NCBI GenBank assembly: GCA_031271265.1
Contig: JAISWB010000057.1
Coordinates: 1-34,126, forward strand
Direction: 5' to 3'
DNA: 34,126 nt
From: Desulfovibrio sp.
Lineage (GTDB): Bacteria > Desulfobacterota > Desulfovibrionia > Desulfovibrionales > Desulfovibrionaceae
The position numbers and the translations under genes are program-made. Below the pieces are notes generated by a model. That model saw nothing but the letters and a program-made list of their open reading frames with translations, was not told the origin of the DNA and did no database searches. Below, piece by piece: positions 8,282-17,454 of this stretch. How positions within the stretch are numbered: the first letter of the stretch is position 1; each line of letters opens with the position of its first letter.

Positions 8282-8773
8282 ATGTCGCGACTCCCCTGGC
8301 CGGATTACTTTATGAACATCGCCCGACTGGTATCCGAGCGATCTACCTGCCTGCGCCGAAAAGTAGGCGCCGTGGCCGTCATGGAAAAGCATATCCTGGC
8401 CACCGGATACAACGGGGCGCCGCGCAACATGGCCGACTGCCTGGAACTCGGTTGCAAACGCGAGCTGCAGGGCATACTTTCCGGACAGGGACATGAACTG
8501 TGCAGAGGGTTGCACGCCGAGCAAAACGTCATTATTCAGGCTGCCGTCCACGGCGTGCGGCTTGAGCACTCCGTGATTTACTGTACACACCAACCCTGCG
8601 TGATCTGCGCCAAAATGCTTATAAACTGCGGGGTGTCGGCTGTATATTTCGCGCAGGCCTACCCCGATCCCCTGTCCGAAAGTTTTTTCGCGGAAGCCGG
8701 AATTCCCCTGACCAAACTCGAACCGTCCCCGGAGCCTCCATGCCGCATGCCGATCACCCCTACCGCAAGCTGA
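8282..8773 (+). CDS. deoxycytidylate (dCMP) deaminase family protein
   Basis: This 163-residue zinc enzyme of the cytidine/deoxycytidylate deaminase family probably converts dCMP to dUMP for thymidylate synthesis. The zinc and catalytic motif is HAEQ (His78, Glu80), with PCVIC (Cys106, Cys109). The N-terminal [20 protein letters not shown] and TGYNGAP segments are typical of the ComEB/dCMP deaminase group rather than of RibD. The ATG at 8282 has no clear Shine-Dalgarno. The gene overlaps ribD by 34 bases, so the two are cotranscribed. Placement directly before ribD is, as I recall, conserved in Desulfovibrio. Confidence 0.9.
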   Translation: MSRLPWPDYFMNIARLVSERSTCLRRKVGAVAVMEKHILATGYNGAPRNMADCLELGCKRELQGILSGQGHELCRGLHAEQNVIIQAAVHGVRLEHSVIYCTHQPCVICAKMLINCGVSAVYFAQAYPDPLSESFFAEAGIPLTKLEPSPEPPCRMPITPTAS

Positions 8774-9942
8774 TGCTGCAGGCTGTCGAACTTGCGCTGG
8801 AGTATAAATTCCTGACCAGACCCAATCCCTGTGTAGGGGCTTTGCTGGTCAAGGACGGCATCGCGGCGGCACACGGCGTCCATAAAGGCGCCGGCTTTCC
8901 GCATGCGGAAATTGAAGTCCTGGAAGACGCCGCCCGGAAAGGCGTCAATCCCGTGGAATGCACCATGCTGGTCACCATGGAACCGTGCCGGCATCAGGGC
9001 AGAACCCCGCCCTGCACCGAAGCGATTGCGGCAGCCGGGGTAAAAAAATTGATGGTGGGAACCCTCGACCCCAACCCTGAAGCCTCGGGTGGAGCCGAAA
9101 TCCTGCGCTCCAGAGGACTATCCGTCGAAGTCGGCGTTGCGGAACAGGAATGCCTTGACCTTATTGACGATTTCATCACCTGGCAGACCACCGACCTGCC
9201 CTATGTCCTGCTGAAGCTGGCCGGGACCCTGGACGGGCGCATCGCCGCGCGTACCGGTCATTCCCAATGGATAAGCTCGCGCGCGTCGCGGATTGCAACG
9301 CATCAACTCAGGCGCCGCGTGCAGGCCGTCTTGATCGGCGGCAACACCTTTTACCGTGACAACCCCAAGCTGACCTGCCGGCTCGACGACCCGGACCTGC
9401 CCGAAGCCGGGGAAGAGGAACAACCTCTGGCTGTGGTCGCAACCTCACGCCTGCCGGATACCGGACAAAACATGCATCTTCTCCGGCACAGGGCGGAGAA
9501 AACCATCGTGTGGACCACCGCCGCGGCCGCGGCCGGCCCCAAGGCCGAAGCCCTGCGCCGCCTCGGCGTGCGCGTGATCGGCCTGCCGTCCAAGGCCGGA
9601 CCGGCGCTGCGCGGCCGCAGCGTGCGGGCGGAACTGGACGTCAGGGAGGGACTGGCAGGCTTGCGCAGGGATATGGACTGCGGCTATGTGCTTTGCGAAG
9701 GCGGGGGATGCCTGGGACTGGCCCTGTTGGACAAGGGGCTGGCCCGCGAATTTCTGCTGCATCTGGCCCCTAAAATTTTGGGCGACGGCGAAGCCGTGCC
9801 CCTTTTCGACGGCCGCGCCCCCATGCACATCGATCAGGCCCTGCAACTGCGCATAACCGATACCGCCCGTTTCGGAAACGATGTGATGCTTGCCTTGCGC
9901 CCCGCAGTGCAGGACGCGGCAGAGGGCGAAGGCAGAAACTGA
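8740..9942 (+). CDS. ribD: bifunctional riboflavin biosynthesis deaminase/reductase RibD
   Basis: RibD carries out the second and third steps after GTP cyclohydrolase II: deamination of the diaminopyrimidine and reduction of its ribosyl chain with NADPH. The N-terminal deaminase domain (about residues 1-145) has the zinc motif HAE (His55, Glu57) and [11 protein letters not shown] (Cys83, Cys92). The C-terminal reductase domain starts with [11 protein letters not shown] near residue 160. Length 400 residues, normal. GGAG about six bases upstream supports the ATG at 8740 inside the deaminase gene. The last roughly 20 codons are part of an imperfect tandem duplication that continues beyond the stop. 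Confidence 0.96.
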   Translation: MPHADHPYRKLMLQAVELALEYKFLTRPNPCVGALLVKDGIAAAHGVHKGAGFPHAEIEVLEDAARKGVNPVECTMLVTMEPCRHQGRTPPCTEAIAAAGVKKLMVGTLDPNPEASGGAEILRSRGLSVEVGVAEQECLDLIDDFITWQTTDLPYVLLKLAGTLDGRIAARTGHSQWISSRASRIATHQLRRRVQAVLIGGNTFYRDNPKLTCRLDDPDLPEAGEEEQPLAVVATSRLPDTGQNMHLLRHRAEKTIVWTTAAAAAGPKAEALRRLGVRVIGLPSKAGPALRGRSVRAELDVREGLAGLRRDMDCGYVLCEGGGCLGLALLDKGLAREFLLHLAPKILGDGEAVPLFDGRAPMHIDQALQLRITDTARFGNDVMLALRPAVQDAAEGEGRN

Positions 9943-10026
9943 TGCTTGCCGGCAGGCCGCGGACGTGACGGTTGCCTTACGCCGCGCACGGCAGGATGCG
10001 GCAGAAAATAAAGGCGGGAACTGATG
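9883..10026 (+). repeat. imperfect tandem duplication at the ribD/ribE junction
   Basis: The 3' end of ribD (9892-9944) is repeated at 9974-10026, with 41 of 53 positions identical and a period of 82 bases. Both copies end in AACTGATG, so each carries the ribD stop overlapping an ATG. Only the second ATG opens ribE; the first reads nine codons to a stop. The second copy still encodes a recognisable version of the RibD tail, with QDAAE retained, but out of the ribD frame. Confidence 0.9.
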
Positions 10027-10665
10027 TTTACAGGGTTGGTCACAGGCATGGGCGAAACGTCCGACATTGTTCCCGGCGCGGGCGAGGCGCGCTTCACCGT
10101 TCGCCCCCTTTTCCCGGTCGATGACTGGAAAAAAGGCGAAAGCATCGCGGTCAACGGCGTCTGCCTGTCGGTCGAAACCTTCGGCCGGGATTTTTTCACG
10201 GCCTATGCCTCGCAGGAAACATTGCGCGCAAGCAACCTCGGCGAACTGCGCAAAGGCGACAGGGTAAACCTTGAGCGGGCGCTGGCCCTCGGGGATCGCC
10301 TGGGCGGACACTTGGTAAGCGCGCACTCGGACGCTGTGGCCGTGGTGGAAAGCGTGCGGCCGGCAGGATCCTCCACGCGCATACGCGTCGGCTTCCCAGG
10401 GGAATTTTCCTCCATGGTCATCCCCAAAGGCTCTGTGGCCCTTGACGGGGTAAGCCTTACGGTCAACGCGTGCGGACAGGGTTTTCTGGAAGTCAACGTC
10501 ATTCCGGAAACCTTGGCGACAACCACCGTCGGTTCCTGGAAAAAAGGCCGGCGGGTCAACTTTGAAACGGATATGCTGGGCAAATATGTGGCGGGCATAC
10601 TGGGCCGGACGGCCGGAAACGGAAACGGCCTGAGCCTGGGCCTGTTGCGCGATTACGGATTCTGA
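10024..10665 (+). CDS. ribE: riboflavin synthase, alpha subunit
   Basis: Riboflavin synthase dismutates two molecules of dimethylribityllumazine to riboflavin and the pyrimidine precursor. The N-terminal [10 protein letters not shown] and the repeated lumazine-binding barrels (about residues 1-95 and 96-195) are typical; [10 protein letters not shown] in the first barrel and [12 protein letters not shown] in the second show the internal duplication of the family. Length 213 residues, normal. The purine-rich AAAGGCGGG a few bases upstream supports the ATG at 10024, which overlaps the stop of the duplicated ribD tail. The gene is called ribE in most genomes and ribC in enteric nomenclature. Confidence 0.95.
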   Translation: MFTGLVTGMGETSDIVPGAGEARFTVRPLFPVDDWKKGESIAVNGVCLSVETFGRDFFTAYASQETLRASNLGELRKGDRVNLERALALGDRLGGHLVSAHSDAVAVVESVRPAGSSTRIRVGFPGEFSSMVIPKGSVALDGVSLTVNACGQGFLEVNVIPETLATTTVGSWKKGRRVNFETDMLGKYVAGILGRTAGNGNGLSLGLLRDYGF

Positions 10666-10700
10666 CGCCGCCGGAGCGCTGCAACTTGAACATTCGATAT

Positions 10701-10765
10701 GCTTCGCGGCGCGAAGCGAAGTGCTGCAACGCCCGCAAGATCGACGCAGGCGGGCTTTGCCCGCC
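10701..10765. repeat. two hairpins in the ribE-ribBA gap
   Basis: The 144-base gap holds CTTCGC-GGC-GCGAAG at 10701-10715 and GGCGGGC-TTT-GCCCGCC at 10749-10765. GCTGCAAC occurs before and after the first hairpin as a direct repeat. Neither hairpin is followed by a T-run. They may stabilise or attenuate the operon mRNA. Confidence 0.5.
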
Positions 10766-10809
10766 GCTGAACTGCAACCGCAACGCATAAATATTCAGGG
10801 GAGAATACC

Positions 10810-12075
10810 ATGCCTTTATGCAAGGTCGAGCAAGCTATAGAAGAAATCCGCCGGGGCCGCATGATCATTCTGGTGGACGACGAAGACCGCGAAAACGAAG
10901 GTGACATCACCGTGGCCGCCGAGTTCTGCACCCCGGAAATCATCAATTTCATGGCCACATACGCACGCGGGCTTATCTGCCTTCCCATGTCCCCGGAGAT
11001 GTGCGACAGGCTGCGCCTGCCGCTCATGACCCAACACAATGAAGCCGGTTTCGGCACCAATTTCACCGTTTCCATAGAAGCCCGCCACGGCGTGACCACG
11101 GGCATTTCCGCCTTTGACCGCGCGACCACGATCCGGACGGCCGTTGCCGACGACGCCAAACCCGAAGACCTTGTCGTGCCGGGACATATTTTTCCGTTGC
11201 GCGCCAAAAAAGGCGGCGTCCTCGTCCGGGCCGGACAGACCGAAGGCGGCGTGGACCTCGCCGCCCTGGCCGGCCTCAAACCCGCCGCCGTCATCTGCGA
11301 AGTGTTGAAGGACGACGGACACATGGCCAGAATGCCCGATCTTACGACCTTTGCCGAAAAACACGGCCTCAAGATAGCAACCATCAAGGATCTCATCCGT
11401 TACCGCATGCAACGCGGCATTCTTTCCGTAAAACGCATCGCCGAAGCCGAACTGCCCACCATGTACGGAAAATTCGTCATCATAGCCTATCAGAACGAAC
11501 TGCACGAAGACACGCACGTAGCGGTCGTCAAGGGTACGCCGAACAGCAGCGAAGCAACCCTGGTGCGGGTCCACAGCGAATGCCTGACCGGCGACGTGCT
11601 CGGTTCCCTGCGCTGCGACTGCGGCGGCCAGATTGCGGCGGCCCTGACGCACATCGAGCGGGAAGGATGCGGGGTCGTGCTCTACATGCGCCAGGAAGGC
11701 CGCGGCATAGGGCTGGCCAACAAGCTGCGCGCCTACGCCCTGCAGGATAAAGGACAGGATACCGTAGAAGCCAACCGCGCCCTCGGTTTCCAGGCGGACC
11801 TGCGCGACTACGGCATCGGCGCGCAAATTCTCGTGGATCTCGGCATCCGCAAGATGCGTCTGATGACCAACAACCCCAAGAAAATCGTCGGCCTGGAAGG
11901 CTACGGTCTGGAAGTCACGGAACGCGTCCCGCTGGAACTGGAAGCCTGCGCGTTCAACCACGACTACCTGCGCACCAAAAAGGAAAAAATGGGCCACCTT
12001 TTACGGCTTGACGGACACGACGATTGCGGCGAGAACAGAGCCCCCGGCGAGATAAGCGGAGAAACGCCGCACTGA
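10810..12075 (+). CDS. ribBA: bifunctional DHBP synthase / GTP cyclohydrolase II
   Basis: The fusion supplies both branches of riboflavin synthesis. The N-terminal RibB domain (about residues 1-200) makes dihydroxybutanone phosphate from ribulose 5-phosphate; its acidic active-site loop is [10 protein letters not shown] (residues 23-32). The C-terminal RibA domain (about 205-400) opens GTP; its zinc ligands are Cys258, Cys269 and Cys271 in [17 protein letters not shown], and RQEGRGIGL follows. Length 421 residues, with a short polar tail beyond the usual end. A strong AGGGGAGA precedes the ATG at 10810. The gene is the third of the cotranscribed rib set. Confidence 0.97.
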   Translation: MPLCKVEQAIEEIRRGRMIILVDDEDRENEGDITVAAEFCTPEIINFMATYARGLICLPMSPEMCDRLRLPLMTQHNEAGFGTNFTVSIEARHGVTTGISAFDRATTIRTAVADDAKPEDLVVPGHIFPLRAKKGGVLVRAGQTEGGVDLAALAGLKPAAVICEVLKDDGHMARMPDLTTFAEKHGLKIATIKDLIRYRMQRGILSVKRIAEAELPTMYGKFVIIAYQNELHEDTHVAVVKGTPNSSEATLVRVHSECLTGDVLGSLRCDCGGQIAAALTHIEREGCGVVLYMRQEGRGIGLANKLRAYALQDKGQDTVEANRALGFQADLRDYGIGAQILVDLGIRKMRLMTNNPKKIVGLEGYGLEVTERVPLELEACAFNHDYLRTKKEKMGHLLRLDGHDDCGENRAPGEISGETPH

Positions 12076-12149
12076 AAATCCACAGGGCCGCTCCGGGCAA
12101 ACCCCGGACGCGCCCCTGCCGAAGCAGCCCGCAGGCAAAGGGAGATACC

Positions 12150-12638
12150 ATGTCCGGCACAAAAACTGCCCATATCCGCACCATTGAAGGCAAACTCAGC
12201 GCGGGCGGCCTGCGCGTCGCCGTCGCGGCCGGCCGTTTCAACGACATCATCGTCGAACGGCTCATTGGCGGCGCAATCGACTACCTCACGCGGCACGGGC
12301 TTGAACGCGAGAATATAACCCTTGTGCGTGTCCCCGGAGCGTTTGAACTGCCCCTGGTGTGCCGCAAGCTGGCCCGAAGCGGCAAATTCGACGGCATCGT
12401 CGCCCTCGGCGCGGTCATCCGCGGCGCTACCCCGCATTTCGACTTTGTGGCCGCCGAAGCGACAAAGGGGCTGGCCCAGGTGTCCCTGGACAGCGGCGTG
12501 CCCGTCGGGTTCGGCCTCCTTACCACGGACAACGTGGAACAGGCCGTCGAACGCGCCGGGTCCAAATCCGGCAACAAAGGAGCGGACGCCGCCGCCGCCA
12601 TGCTGGAAACCGTACGCGTGCTTGAACAGATAGTATGA
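12150..12638 (+). CDS. ribH: 6,7-dimethyl-8-ribityllumazine synthase
   Basis: RibH condenses the RibD/phosphatase product with dihydroxybutanone phosphate to make the substrate of RibE, and usually assembles as a large capsid-like shell. [20 protein letters not shown] and [12 protein letters not shown] are family motifs, the last bearing the catalytic region. The chosen ATG at 12150 is preceded by AAAGGGAGA and gives 162 residues; the frame stays open upstream to 12024, but that extension has no RibH character. The stop overlaps the nusB start (ATGA), so nusB is translationally coupled. Confidence 0.97.
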   Translation: MSGTKTAHIRTIEGKLSAGGLRVAVAAGRFNDIIVERLIGGAIDYLTRHGLERENITLVRVPGAFELPLVCRKLARSGKFDGIVALGAVIRGATPHFDFVAAEATKGLAQVSLDSGVPVGFGLLTTDNVEQAVERAGSKSGNKGADAAAAMLETVRVLEQIV

Positions 12639-13123
12639 CGGGAAGCAAAAAAAAATACCGCAGGGCGGAGCGGGCCTTTGCCTTCAAGGTGCTGTACGGC
12701 ATGGATTTTACCCCCGCCGGGTCGGAAGCGGCGCTGCTCGCCGCCTTTCTGAACTCACCGGGTCGCCCCGAAGACTTTGATCCTGAAAACAGCTACGCTT
12801 GGGAACTGGTCCTGGGCATCTGGAAGGAACGCGACCGCCTCGACGCGGCCCTGGACTCCCTGGCCCGCAACTGGCGCATTGAACGCATGGGGAAGGTGGA
12901 AACCGCCATCCTGCGCATCGCCCTCTTTGAACTGCAAAGCAATAATCCCGATGTTCCGCCCAAAGTCGCCATCAATGAAGCCGTGGAACTGTCCAAACAC
13001 TACGGCAACGACAAGTCCGGCGTCTTTGTGAACGGTCTGCTTGACACGGCAGCCAAAAACCCGGACAACGGCGCTCCTGCCTGTCAAGGAATTTCTGATG
13101 AAGTACAATCCACAAGAAATTGA
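12635..13123 (+). CDS. nusB: transcription antitermination factor NusB
   Basis: NusB binds boxA RNA with S10 (NusE) and supports antitermination of rRNA operons. The 162-residue product is all-helical in character. [17 protein letters not shown] at the N-terminus, [18 protein letters not shown] and [12 protein letters not shown] with FVNGLLD near the end are the standard NusB blocks. The start overlaps the ribH stop by four bases. The last codons overlap the leuS start by 26 bases. The ribH-nusB linkage is common in proteobacteria. Confidence 0.96.
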   Translation: MTGSKKKYRRAERAFAFKVLYGMDFTPAGSEAALLAAFLNSPGRPEDFDPENSYAWELVLGIWKERDRLDAALDSLARNWRIERMGKVETAILRIALFELQSNNPDVPPKVAINEAVELSKHYGNDKSGVFVNGLLDTAAKNPDNGAPACQGISDEVQSTRN

Positions 13124-15614
13124 AGTCAAATGGCAACAGTTCTGGGAAGAGAACAAATTTTTTCATTGCGGCGAAACAAGCGATAAACCAAAATATTATT
13201 GTCTTGAAATGTTTCCCTACCCTTCGGGAAAAATTCACATGGGACATGTGCGCAACTACGCCATCGCCGATGTGCTTGCGCACTTCAAAAGAATGCAGGG
13301 ATACAACGTCCTGCACCCCATAGGCTGGGACGCTTTCGGACTGCCTGCGGAAAACGCGGCCGTCAAAAGCGGCACACACCCGGCAACCTGGACGTACGCC
13401 AACATAGCCGACATGCGCGAACAGTTGAAGCGCCTGGGATTTTCCTATGACTGGCGGCGTGAACTGACGACCTGCGCCCCCGAATATTACCGCTGGGAAC
13501 AGCTTTTCCTGATCAAGTTCCTGGAAAAAGGTCTGCTCTTCCGCAAAAAAGCTTTTCAAAACTGGTGCCCGACCTGCAATACCGTGCTTGCCAACGAACA
13601 GGTTGAAGACGGGTTGTGCTGGCGCTGCGAATCCGCCGTGGAACAAAAGGAACTCACCCAATGGTTCCTGCGCATCACGGATTATGCGGATGAACTGCTT
13701 GAAGACCTGGACACGCTGGAGGGCAAATGGCCCGAACGGGTCATCACCATGCAGCGCAACTGGATCGGCAAATCCGTCGGCGCGGAGATACGCTTTGCCG
13801 TGCAGGACGGCACCGGCACAATCACGGTTTTTACCACGCGTCAGGACACAATCTACGGCGCGACCTTCATGAGCCTGGCCGCCGCCCATCCCCTGCTGGA
13901 CGAACTGGTGTCCGGGGCGGCGAACGAAGCGGAACTCAGGGCGTTCATCGCCGCCCTGCTGAACGCGGACAAACGCGAATACAGCCCGGAACCCTCCGAA
14001 AAACGAGGCATGTTCACCGGCAGGTACTGCGTCAACCCGTTCACCGGCGACCCCATGCCCATCTGGATAGCCGACTTTGTCCTGTGGGGCTACGGCACGG
14101 GCGCGGTCATGGGCGTGCCTGCCCACGACCAACGCGACTTTGAGTTCGCCCGCAAATATTCGCTGCCCGTCCGTGTGGTCATCCGTCCGGACGGCATGGA
14201 ATCCCTCACCCCCGAAACCATGACCGCAGCGGTTCCCGAAGCGGGGATCATGGTGAATTCCGGCGAATTCAACGGCCTGCACAGCGAAGAAGGCAAACTG
14301 CGCATTGCCGATTACCTGGAAAAAAACAGCCTGGGCAAACGCACCGTCACCCGGCGCCTGCGCGACTGGAATGTTTCGCGCCAGCGCTGCTGGGGAACGC
14401 CCATCCCCGCCGTCTACTGTGATCGTTGCGGCATCGTGCCGGAAAAAGAAGAAAACCTGCCCGTTACCCTGCCGCTTGATATGCCGGCCCGCCCGGACGG
14501 GCGCTCCCCCTTGCCGGACAGCCCGGAATTTTACCGTTGCGCCTGCCCGCGCTGCGGCGGCGAAGCCCGGCGCGAAACCGATACTCTGGACACCTTTGTG
14601 GAATCCTCATGGTATTTTGCCCGCTATACGGACCCGCGCAACAGCGCCGCGGCCTTCGATCCGGACAAGGTCGCTTACTGGATGCCCGTGGATCACTATA
14701 TCGGCGGGGTCGAACATGCCGTCATGCACCTTCTGTATGCGCGTTTTTTCTTCAAAGCCCTGCGCGACTTCGGCTTTATTCCCAAAGACCGCGTCCCCGG
14801 CGAACCCTTTTCCAAGCTGTTGACGCAGGGCATGGTGCTCATGGGCGGCAGAAAAATGTCCAAGTCCAAGGGCAACACCGTTGATCCTTCGGAAATGATA
14901 GACAAGTACGGCGCGGACACCGTCCGGCTGTTCTGCCTTTTCGCCGCCCCGCCGGAGCGCGATTTCGACTGGACGGAATCGGGCATTGAAGGGGCCTTCC
15001 GCTTTATCGGCCGGCTCTGGCGGCTGGCGGTCGGGCTTGCCGGCAGCATACCCGTCGTCGCCGCCTGCGGAGCGGGTCCGGAACACGCCGTATCGCCCAA
15101 GGCGCGCGAGCTTCGCCGCAAAGAACACGCAGTGGTGAAAAAAGCCGGGGAGGACATCGACGTCCGCTTCCAGTTCAACACGGCCATCGCTTCCGTTATG
15201 GAACTCGTCAACCTCATGTACCTGGTCAAAGACGATCTTGCGGACGACGAAGGCGGCAAGATCGTACTCGGTTCTGCCCTGTTCACCGTCCTGACCCTGC
15301 TCTTCCCCGTCACTCCCCATCTTTGCGAGGAATTGCGCCTGCGGCTCGGTTCTCCTTTCCCGCTTGCCGAAAGCCGTCGGCCCGTATACAGTGAATCCGC
15401 TCTGGCCCTCGACATGATGACGATCGTGGTTCAGGTCAACGGGAAACTCCGGGGTAAAATCGACGTCCCCACGGACGAAGTCGAAGAAGTAATCAAAAAC
15501 GCGGCCTTGGCCGATGCCGGCGTTCGGAAACATATCGGCGCGCTTGCCGTAAAAAAGGTGCTCTATGTGCCGGGAAGACTGGTCAATGTGGTCGCGGGCC
15601 GACACGCCTCGTAA
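13098..15614 (+). CDS. leuS: leucyl-tRNA synthetase
   Basis: LeuS charges tRNA-Leu. The class I signatures are HMGH at residues 47-50 and KMSKS at 586-590. The inserted editing domain lies between them, the tryptophan-rich LPLDMP/zinc-like CPRCGG segment precedes the KMSKS part, and the anticodon-binding region follows. Length 838 residues is normal for a bacterial enzyme. The ATG at 13098 with AAGGA seven bases upstream begins with [16 protein letters not shown], the expected N-terminus; the open frame extends upstream into nusB but without homology. It overlaps nusB by 26 bases. Confidence 0.97.
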   Translation: MKYNPQEIEVKWQQFWEENKFFHCGETSDKPKYYCLEMFPYPSGKIHMGHVRNYAIADVLAHFKRMQGYNVLHPIGWDAFGLPAENAAVKSGTHPATWTYANIADMREQLKRLGFSYDWRRELTTCAPEYYRWEQLFLIKFLEKGLLFRKKAFQNWCPTCNTVLANEQVEDGLCWRCESAVEQKELTQWFLRITDYADELLEDLDTLEGKWPERVITMQRNWIGKSVGAEIRFAVQDGTGTITVFTTRQDTIYGATFMSLAAAHPLLDELVSGAANEAELRAFIAALLNADKREYSPEPSEKRGMFTGRYCVNPFTGDPMPIWIADFVLWGYGTGAVMGVPAHDQRDFEFARKYSLPVRVVIRPDGMESLTPETMTAAVPEAGIMVNSGEFNGLHSEEGKLRIADYLEKNSLGKRTVTRRLRDWNVSRQRCWGTPIPAVYCDRCGIVPEKEENLPVTLPLDMPARPDGRSPLPDSPEFYRCACPRCGGEARRETDTLDTFVESSWYFARYTDPRNSAAAFDPDKVAYWMPVDHYIGGVEHAVMHLLYARFFFKALRDFGFIPKDRVPGEPFSKLLTQGMVLMGGRKMSKSKGNTVDPSEMIDKYGADTVRLFCLFAAPPERDFDWTESGIEGAFRFIGRLWRLAVGLAGSIPVVAACGAGPEHAVSPKARELRRKEHAVVKKAGEDIDVRFQFNTAIASVMELVNLMYLVKDDLADDEGGKIVLGSALFTVLTLLFPVTPHLCEELRLRLGSPFPLAESRRPVYSESALALDMMTIVVQVNGKLRGKIDVPTDEVEEVIKNAALADAGVRKHIGALAVKKVLYVPGRLVNVVAGRHAS

Positions 15615-15726
15615 GGCAGGCGGGGGACCGTTCCCCCCGCAGTCCCGGCAGAGCCGCGCCGGACAACGTCCGGAAGCCTCTTTTCCGAAAAAGCGCGACT
15701 TGCGGCAAGCCGCGCAGCCCCTGCCT

Positions 15727-15933
15727 GCCGGCCCGTTGCTTTTCTGCCTTCTCACGGCCGCGTTCCGTTTTCTGGAAACAGCAGCGCGCCGCATGGCCGG
15801 CCTGTCGTTTTCCCGCCTCCTCACGGCCGCCCTAAGTTTTAGGGAAACAGCGCCGCGCCGGCCGGCCGGCCTGTTGCTCTCCTGCCTTCTCACGGCCGTG
15901 CTCTGCGCCGGCTGCGGGTACACCCTGGCCGCG
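15727..15933 (+). repeat. 69-bp tandem repeat, about three copies, in the lptE signal region
   Basis: Units start at 15727, 15796 and 15865 with an exact 69-base period. All begin GCCGGCC or GCCGGCCC and share a CTCACGGCCG core in the same position. The period is a whole number of codons (23). Unit 3 diverges after the lipoprotein signal, where it encodes the lipobox LCAGC; units 1 and 2 encode hydrophobic stretches without a lipobox. Confidence 0.9.
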
Positions 15934-16353
15934 GATTCGCCCTCGGTTCTCGGCGACGGGCTAAGGACACTGAAAGTCAAAGGTGTGGACTACCCTACGC
16001 TGCACCCCTGGCTGCCCAACACCCTGCGTTCCATACTGCGCGACGAAGTCGGGGCGCGCCGCCTGGCGCGCTGGGTAGACAGCGGACCGGCCGACTTCGC
16101 CGTACAGATCAACGTGCTCTCCTTCACCAACCGCGAATGGATCACATCGGAACTGGACACGACGCAACTTTTCGCCTCCTCGATTACCTTGGAAGCCGTA
16201 GTGTACAGCGGGACCGAAAACCGCGAAGTCTGGCGTTCCGGCAAACTCAGCTATTCCGAATACGAGGCGCAGGTTGACGAGAAAGCTCTTTCCGGGTCCA
16301 TACTCAAGCAGATTGTACGCCGGCTGTGCGATGAAATGCGCAATACGTTTTGA
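15793..16353 (+). CDS. lptE: LptE-like outer-membrane lipoprotein
   Basis: LptE plugs the LptD barrel and helps deliver lipopolysaccharide to the outer leaflet. The mature part starts at the lipobox cysteine in LLTAVLCAGCGYTL, and the remaining roughly 145 residues fit the small LptE family. The gene position between leuS and holA is the conserved LptE location in proteobacteria. The N-terminus is abnormal: three tandem 69-bp units encode repeated hydrophobic segments. ATG 15793 (in unit 2) gives 186 residues with an arginine-containing n-region before the last hydrophobic stretch. The frame is open further upstream, with ATG 15586 preceded by GGGAAG as an alternative. Similarity of LptE proteins is low, so the assignment rests on context, size and lipobox. 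Confidence 0.75.
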   Translation: MAGLSFSRLLTAALSFRETAPRRPAGLLLSCLLTAVLCAGCGYTLAADSPSVLGDGLRTLKVKGVDYPTLHPWLPNTLRSILRDEVGARRLARWVDSGPADFAVQINVLSFTNREWITSELDTTQLFASSITLEAVVYSGTENREVWRSGKLSYSEYEAQVDEKALSGSILKQIVRRLCDEMRNTF

Positions 16354-16379
16354 ACAGGCCGCAGGAAGACCCTGACCGC

Positions 16380-17396
16380 ATGGCATACCCGGCCTTTCTT
16401 GTCTGCCTCTGCCCCGACAGCCGGCTTTTGCAGACCCGGCTGGAACGCCTTCTCACGCTTCACAAACCGGAAGGAGGAGGGGAGCGGCAACGTTTCGTGT
16501 TCTGGGGGGATGAGGCACTGCCTCCCGCTTTTTGGGAGCACCTGACCCTGCTCGGCCTGTTCGCGCAGCCCAAGGCCGTCATCCTGAGAAAAAGCGAAGC
16601 GTTGCCGGCCAAGGTGCTCGACGAGCAGCTTTCCCCCGTCCTTGCCGCTGCCGCAGCTCCCGACGGACGGGCGCTCAGACCGGCCATTCTGCCTCTCGTC
16701 TGCCTCGAATGCGGCTTTGAACGGGGCAGGCCCAAAGTCCCCGCGCACATACAGCGCCTGCCCTTTTACACGCTCGCGCAACAATTCAGCCTGCTGGACG
16801 TAACCCCGCCGCTTTCCGAAAGCGGGATCGCCTCCTACATCAAGGAAGAGGCCGCAAGGCTGGGACTCCGTCTCAATGCCGGCGAGCTGTCGCGTCTGGC
16901 CGCCGTGCTGCCGCCGGACGCCGCCCTGATCAGCGCGGAAACGGCAAAACTCGCCCTGCTCCGCAACGAGGACGGACAGTTGCCGGAGGATGCCGTCAAT
17001 GCCGTGGACACGGCGCGCGAACTGAGCGTTTTTGAAATGATCCGCATCGTGCAGTATCATAAACGCGCCCCGGAGTTGTGGAAACGCCTTCTGGAAGACA
17101 AACTTTCCGGGGAAACAAGCGTGTTCGGATTTATCGCGCTGTTGTTGCGCGAAGCGCGCCTGCTCTGGCAAAGCCTTATGGGGCCGCCCCCGGAACTCTC
17201 GCCTCAGGCAACGGCGCAAAAACAACAGGCGGCCCGCAACCTGGGCCCCGGCGGCATCGCACGCCTGTGGGATATTGCCCTGCACGCGGAAAAAGGCATA
17301 AAATCCGGTGAACGCAGCCCGGAACAAGCTTTTGAAATGCTTGCCGCCGACCTTTTCATGCTGTTTGCCCGCGCAGGCCGGCGCAGCCCGCTTTGA
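16380..17396 (+). CDS. holA: DNA polymerase III delta subunit HolA
   Basis: HolA is the delta subunit of the clamp loader and opens the beta sliding clamp. The product of about 338 residues has the expected size. The family is divergent, but MAYPAFLVCLCPDSRLL at the start, the C-terminal segment with RNLGPGGIARLWDIALHAE followed by KSGERSPEQAFEMLAADLF, and the gene position next to lptE support it. The start is ambiguous: ATG 16380 has AGGAAG about 12 bases upstream, while an in-frame TTG at 16350 overlaps the lptE stop and would add ten residues. A lon promoter appears to overlap the holA stop codon. Confidence 0.85.
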   Translation: MAYPAFLVCLCPDSRLLQTRLERLLTLHKPEGGGERQRFVFWGDEALPPAFWEHLTLLGLFAQPKAVILRKSEALPAKVLDEQLSPVLAAAAAPDGRALRPAILPLVCLECGFERGRPKVPAHIQRLPFYTLAQQFSLLDVTPPLSESGIASYIKEEAARLGLRLNAGELSRLAAVLPPDAALISAETAKLALLRNEDGQLPEDAVNAVDTARELSVFEMIRIVQYHKRAPELWKRLLEDKLSGETSVFGFIALLLREARLLWQSLMGPPPELSPQATAQKQQAARNLGPGGIARLWDIALHAEKGIKSGERSPEQAFEMLAADLFMLFARAGRRSPL

Positions 17397-17420
17397 CAAC
17401 GGGGGAAAAGGGCTTATCTA
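17393..17420 (+). promoter_or_regulatory. probable sigma-70 promoter for lon
   Basis: A perfect -35 box TTGACA at 17393-17398 overlaps the holA stop. TATCTA at 17415-17420 follows after 16 bases, within a TATCTATATA stretch that offers alternative -10 positions. The lon ATG is 34 bases downstream of that box. It does not resemble a heat-shock sigma-32 promoter, which would need a CCCCAT-type -10 element. Confidence 0.6.
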
Positions 17421-17454
17421 TATACAGCAAGCACCAATCTGCGAGGACATAGAT

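Noticed and set aside
9445..10788. Long minus-strand open frame across ribD-ribE
   Set aside because: It has Ala/Gly/Arg/His-rich shadow composition and no ribosome-binding site, and it is opposite well-identified genes.
8740..12638. A riboflavin cluster rearranged into a new pathway
   Set aside because: All genes have normal motifs and the usual order; only the junction duplication is odd.
17308..17454. Upstream extension of lon to an earlier in-frame start
   Set aside because: It lies within holA and is unlike Lon N-termini; the ATG at 17455 has a good ribosome-binding site.
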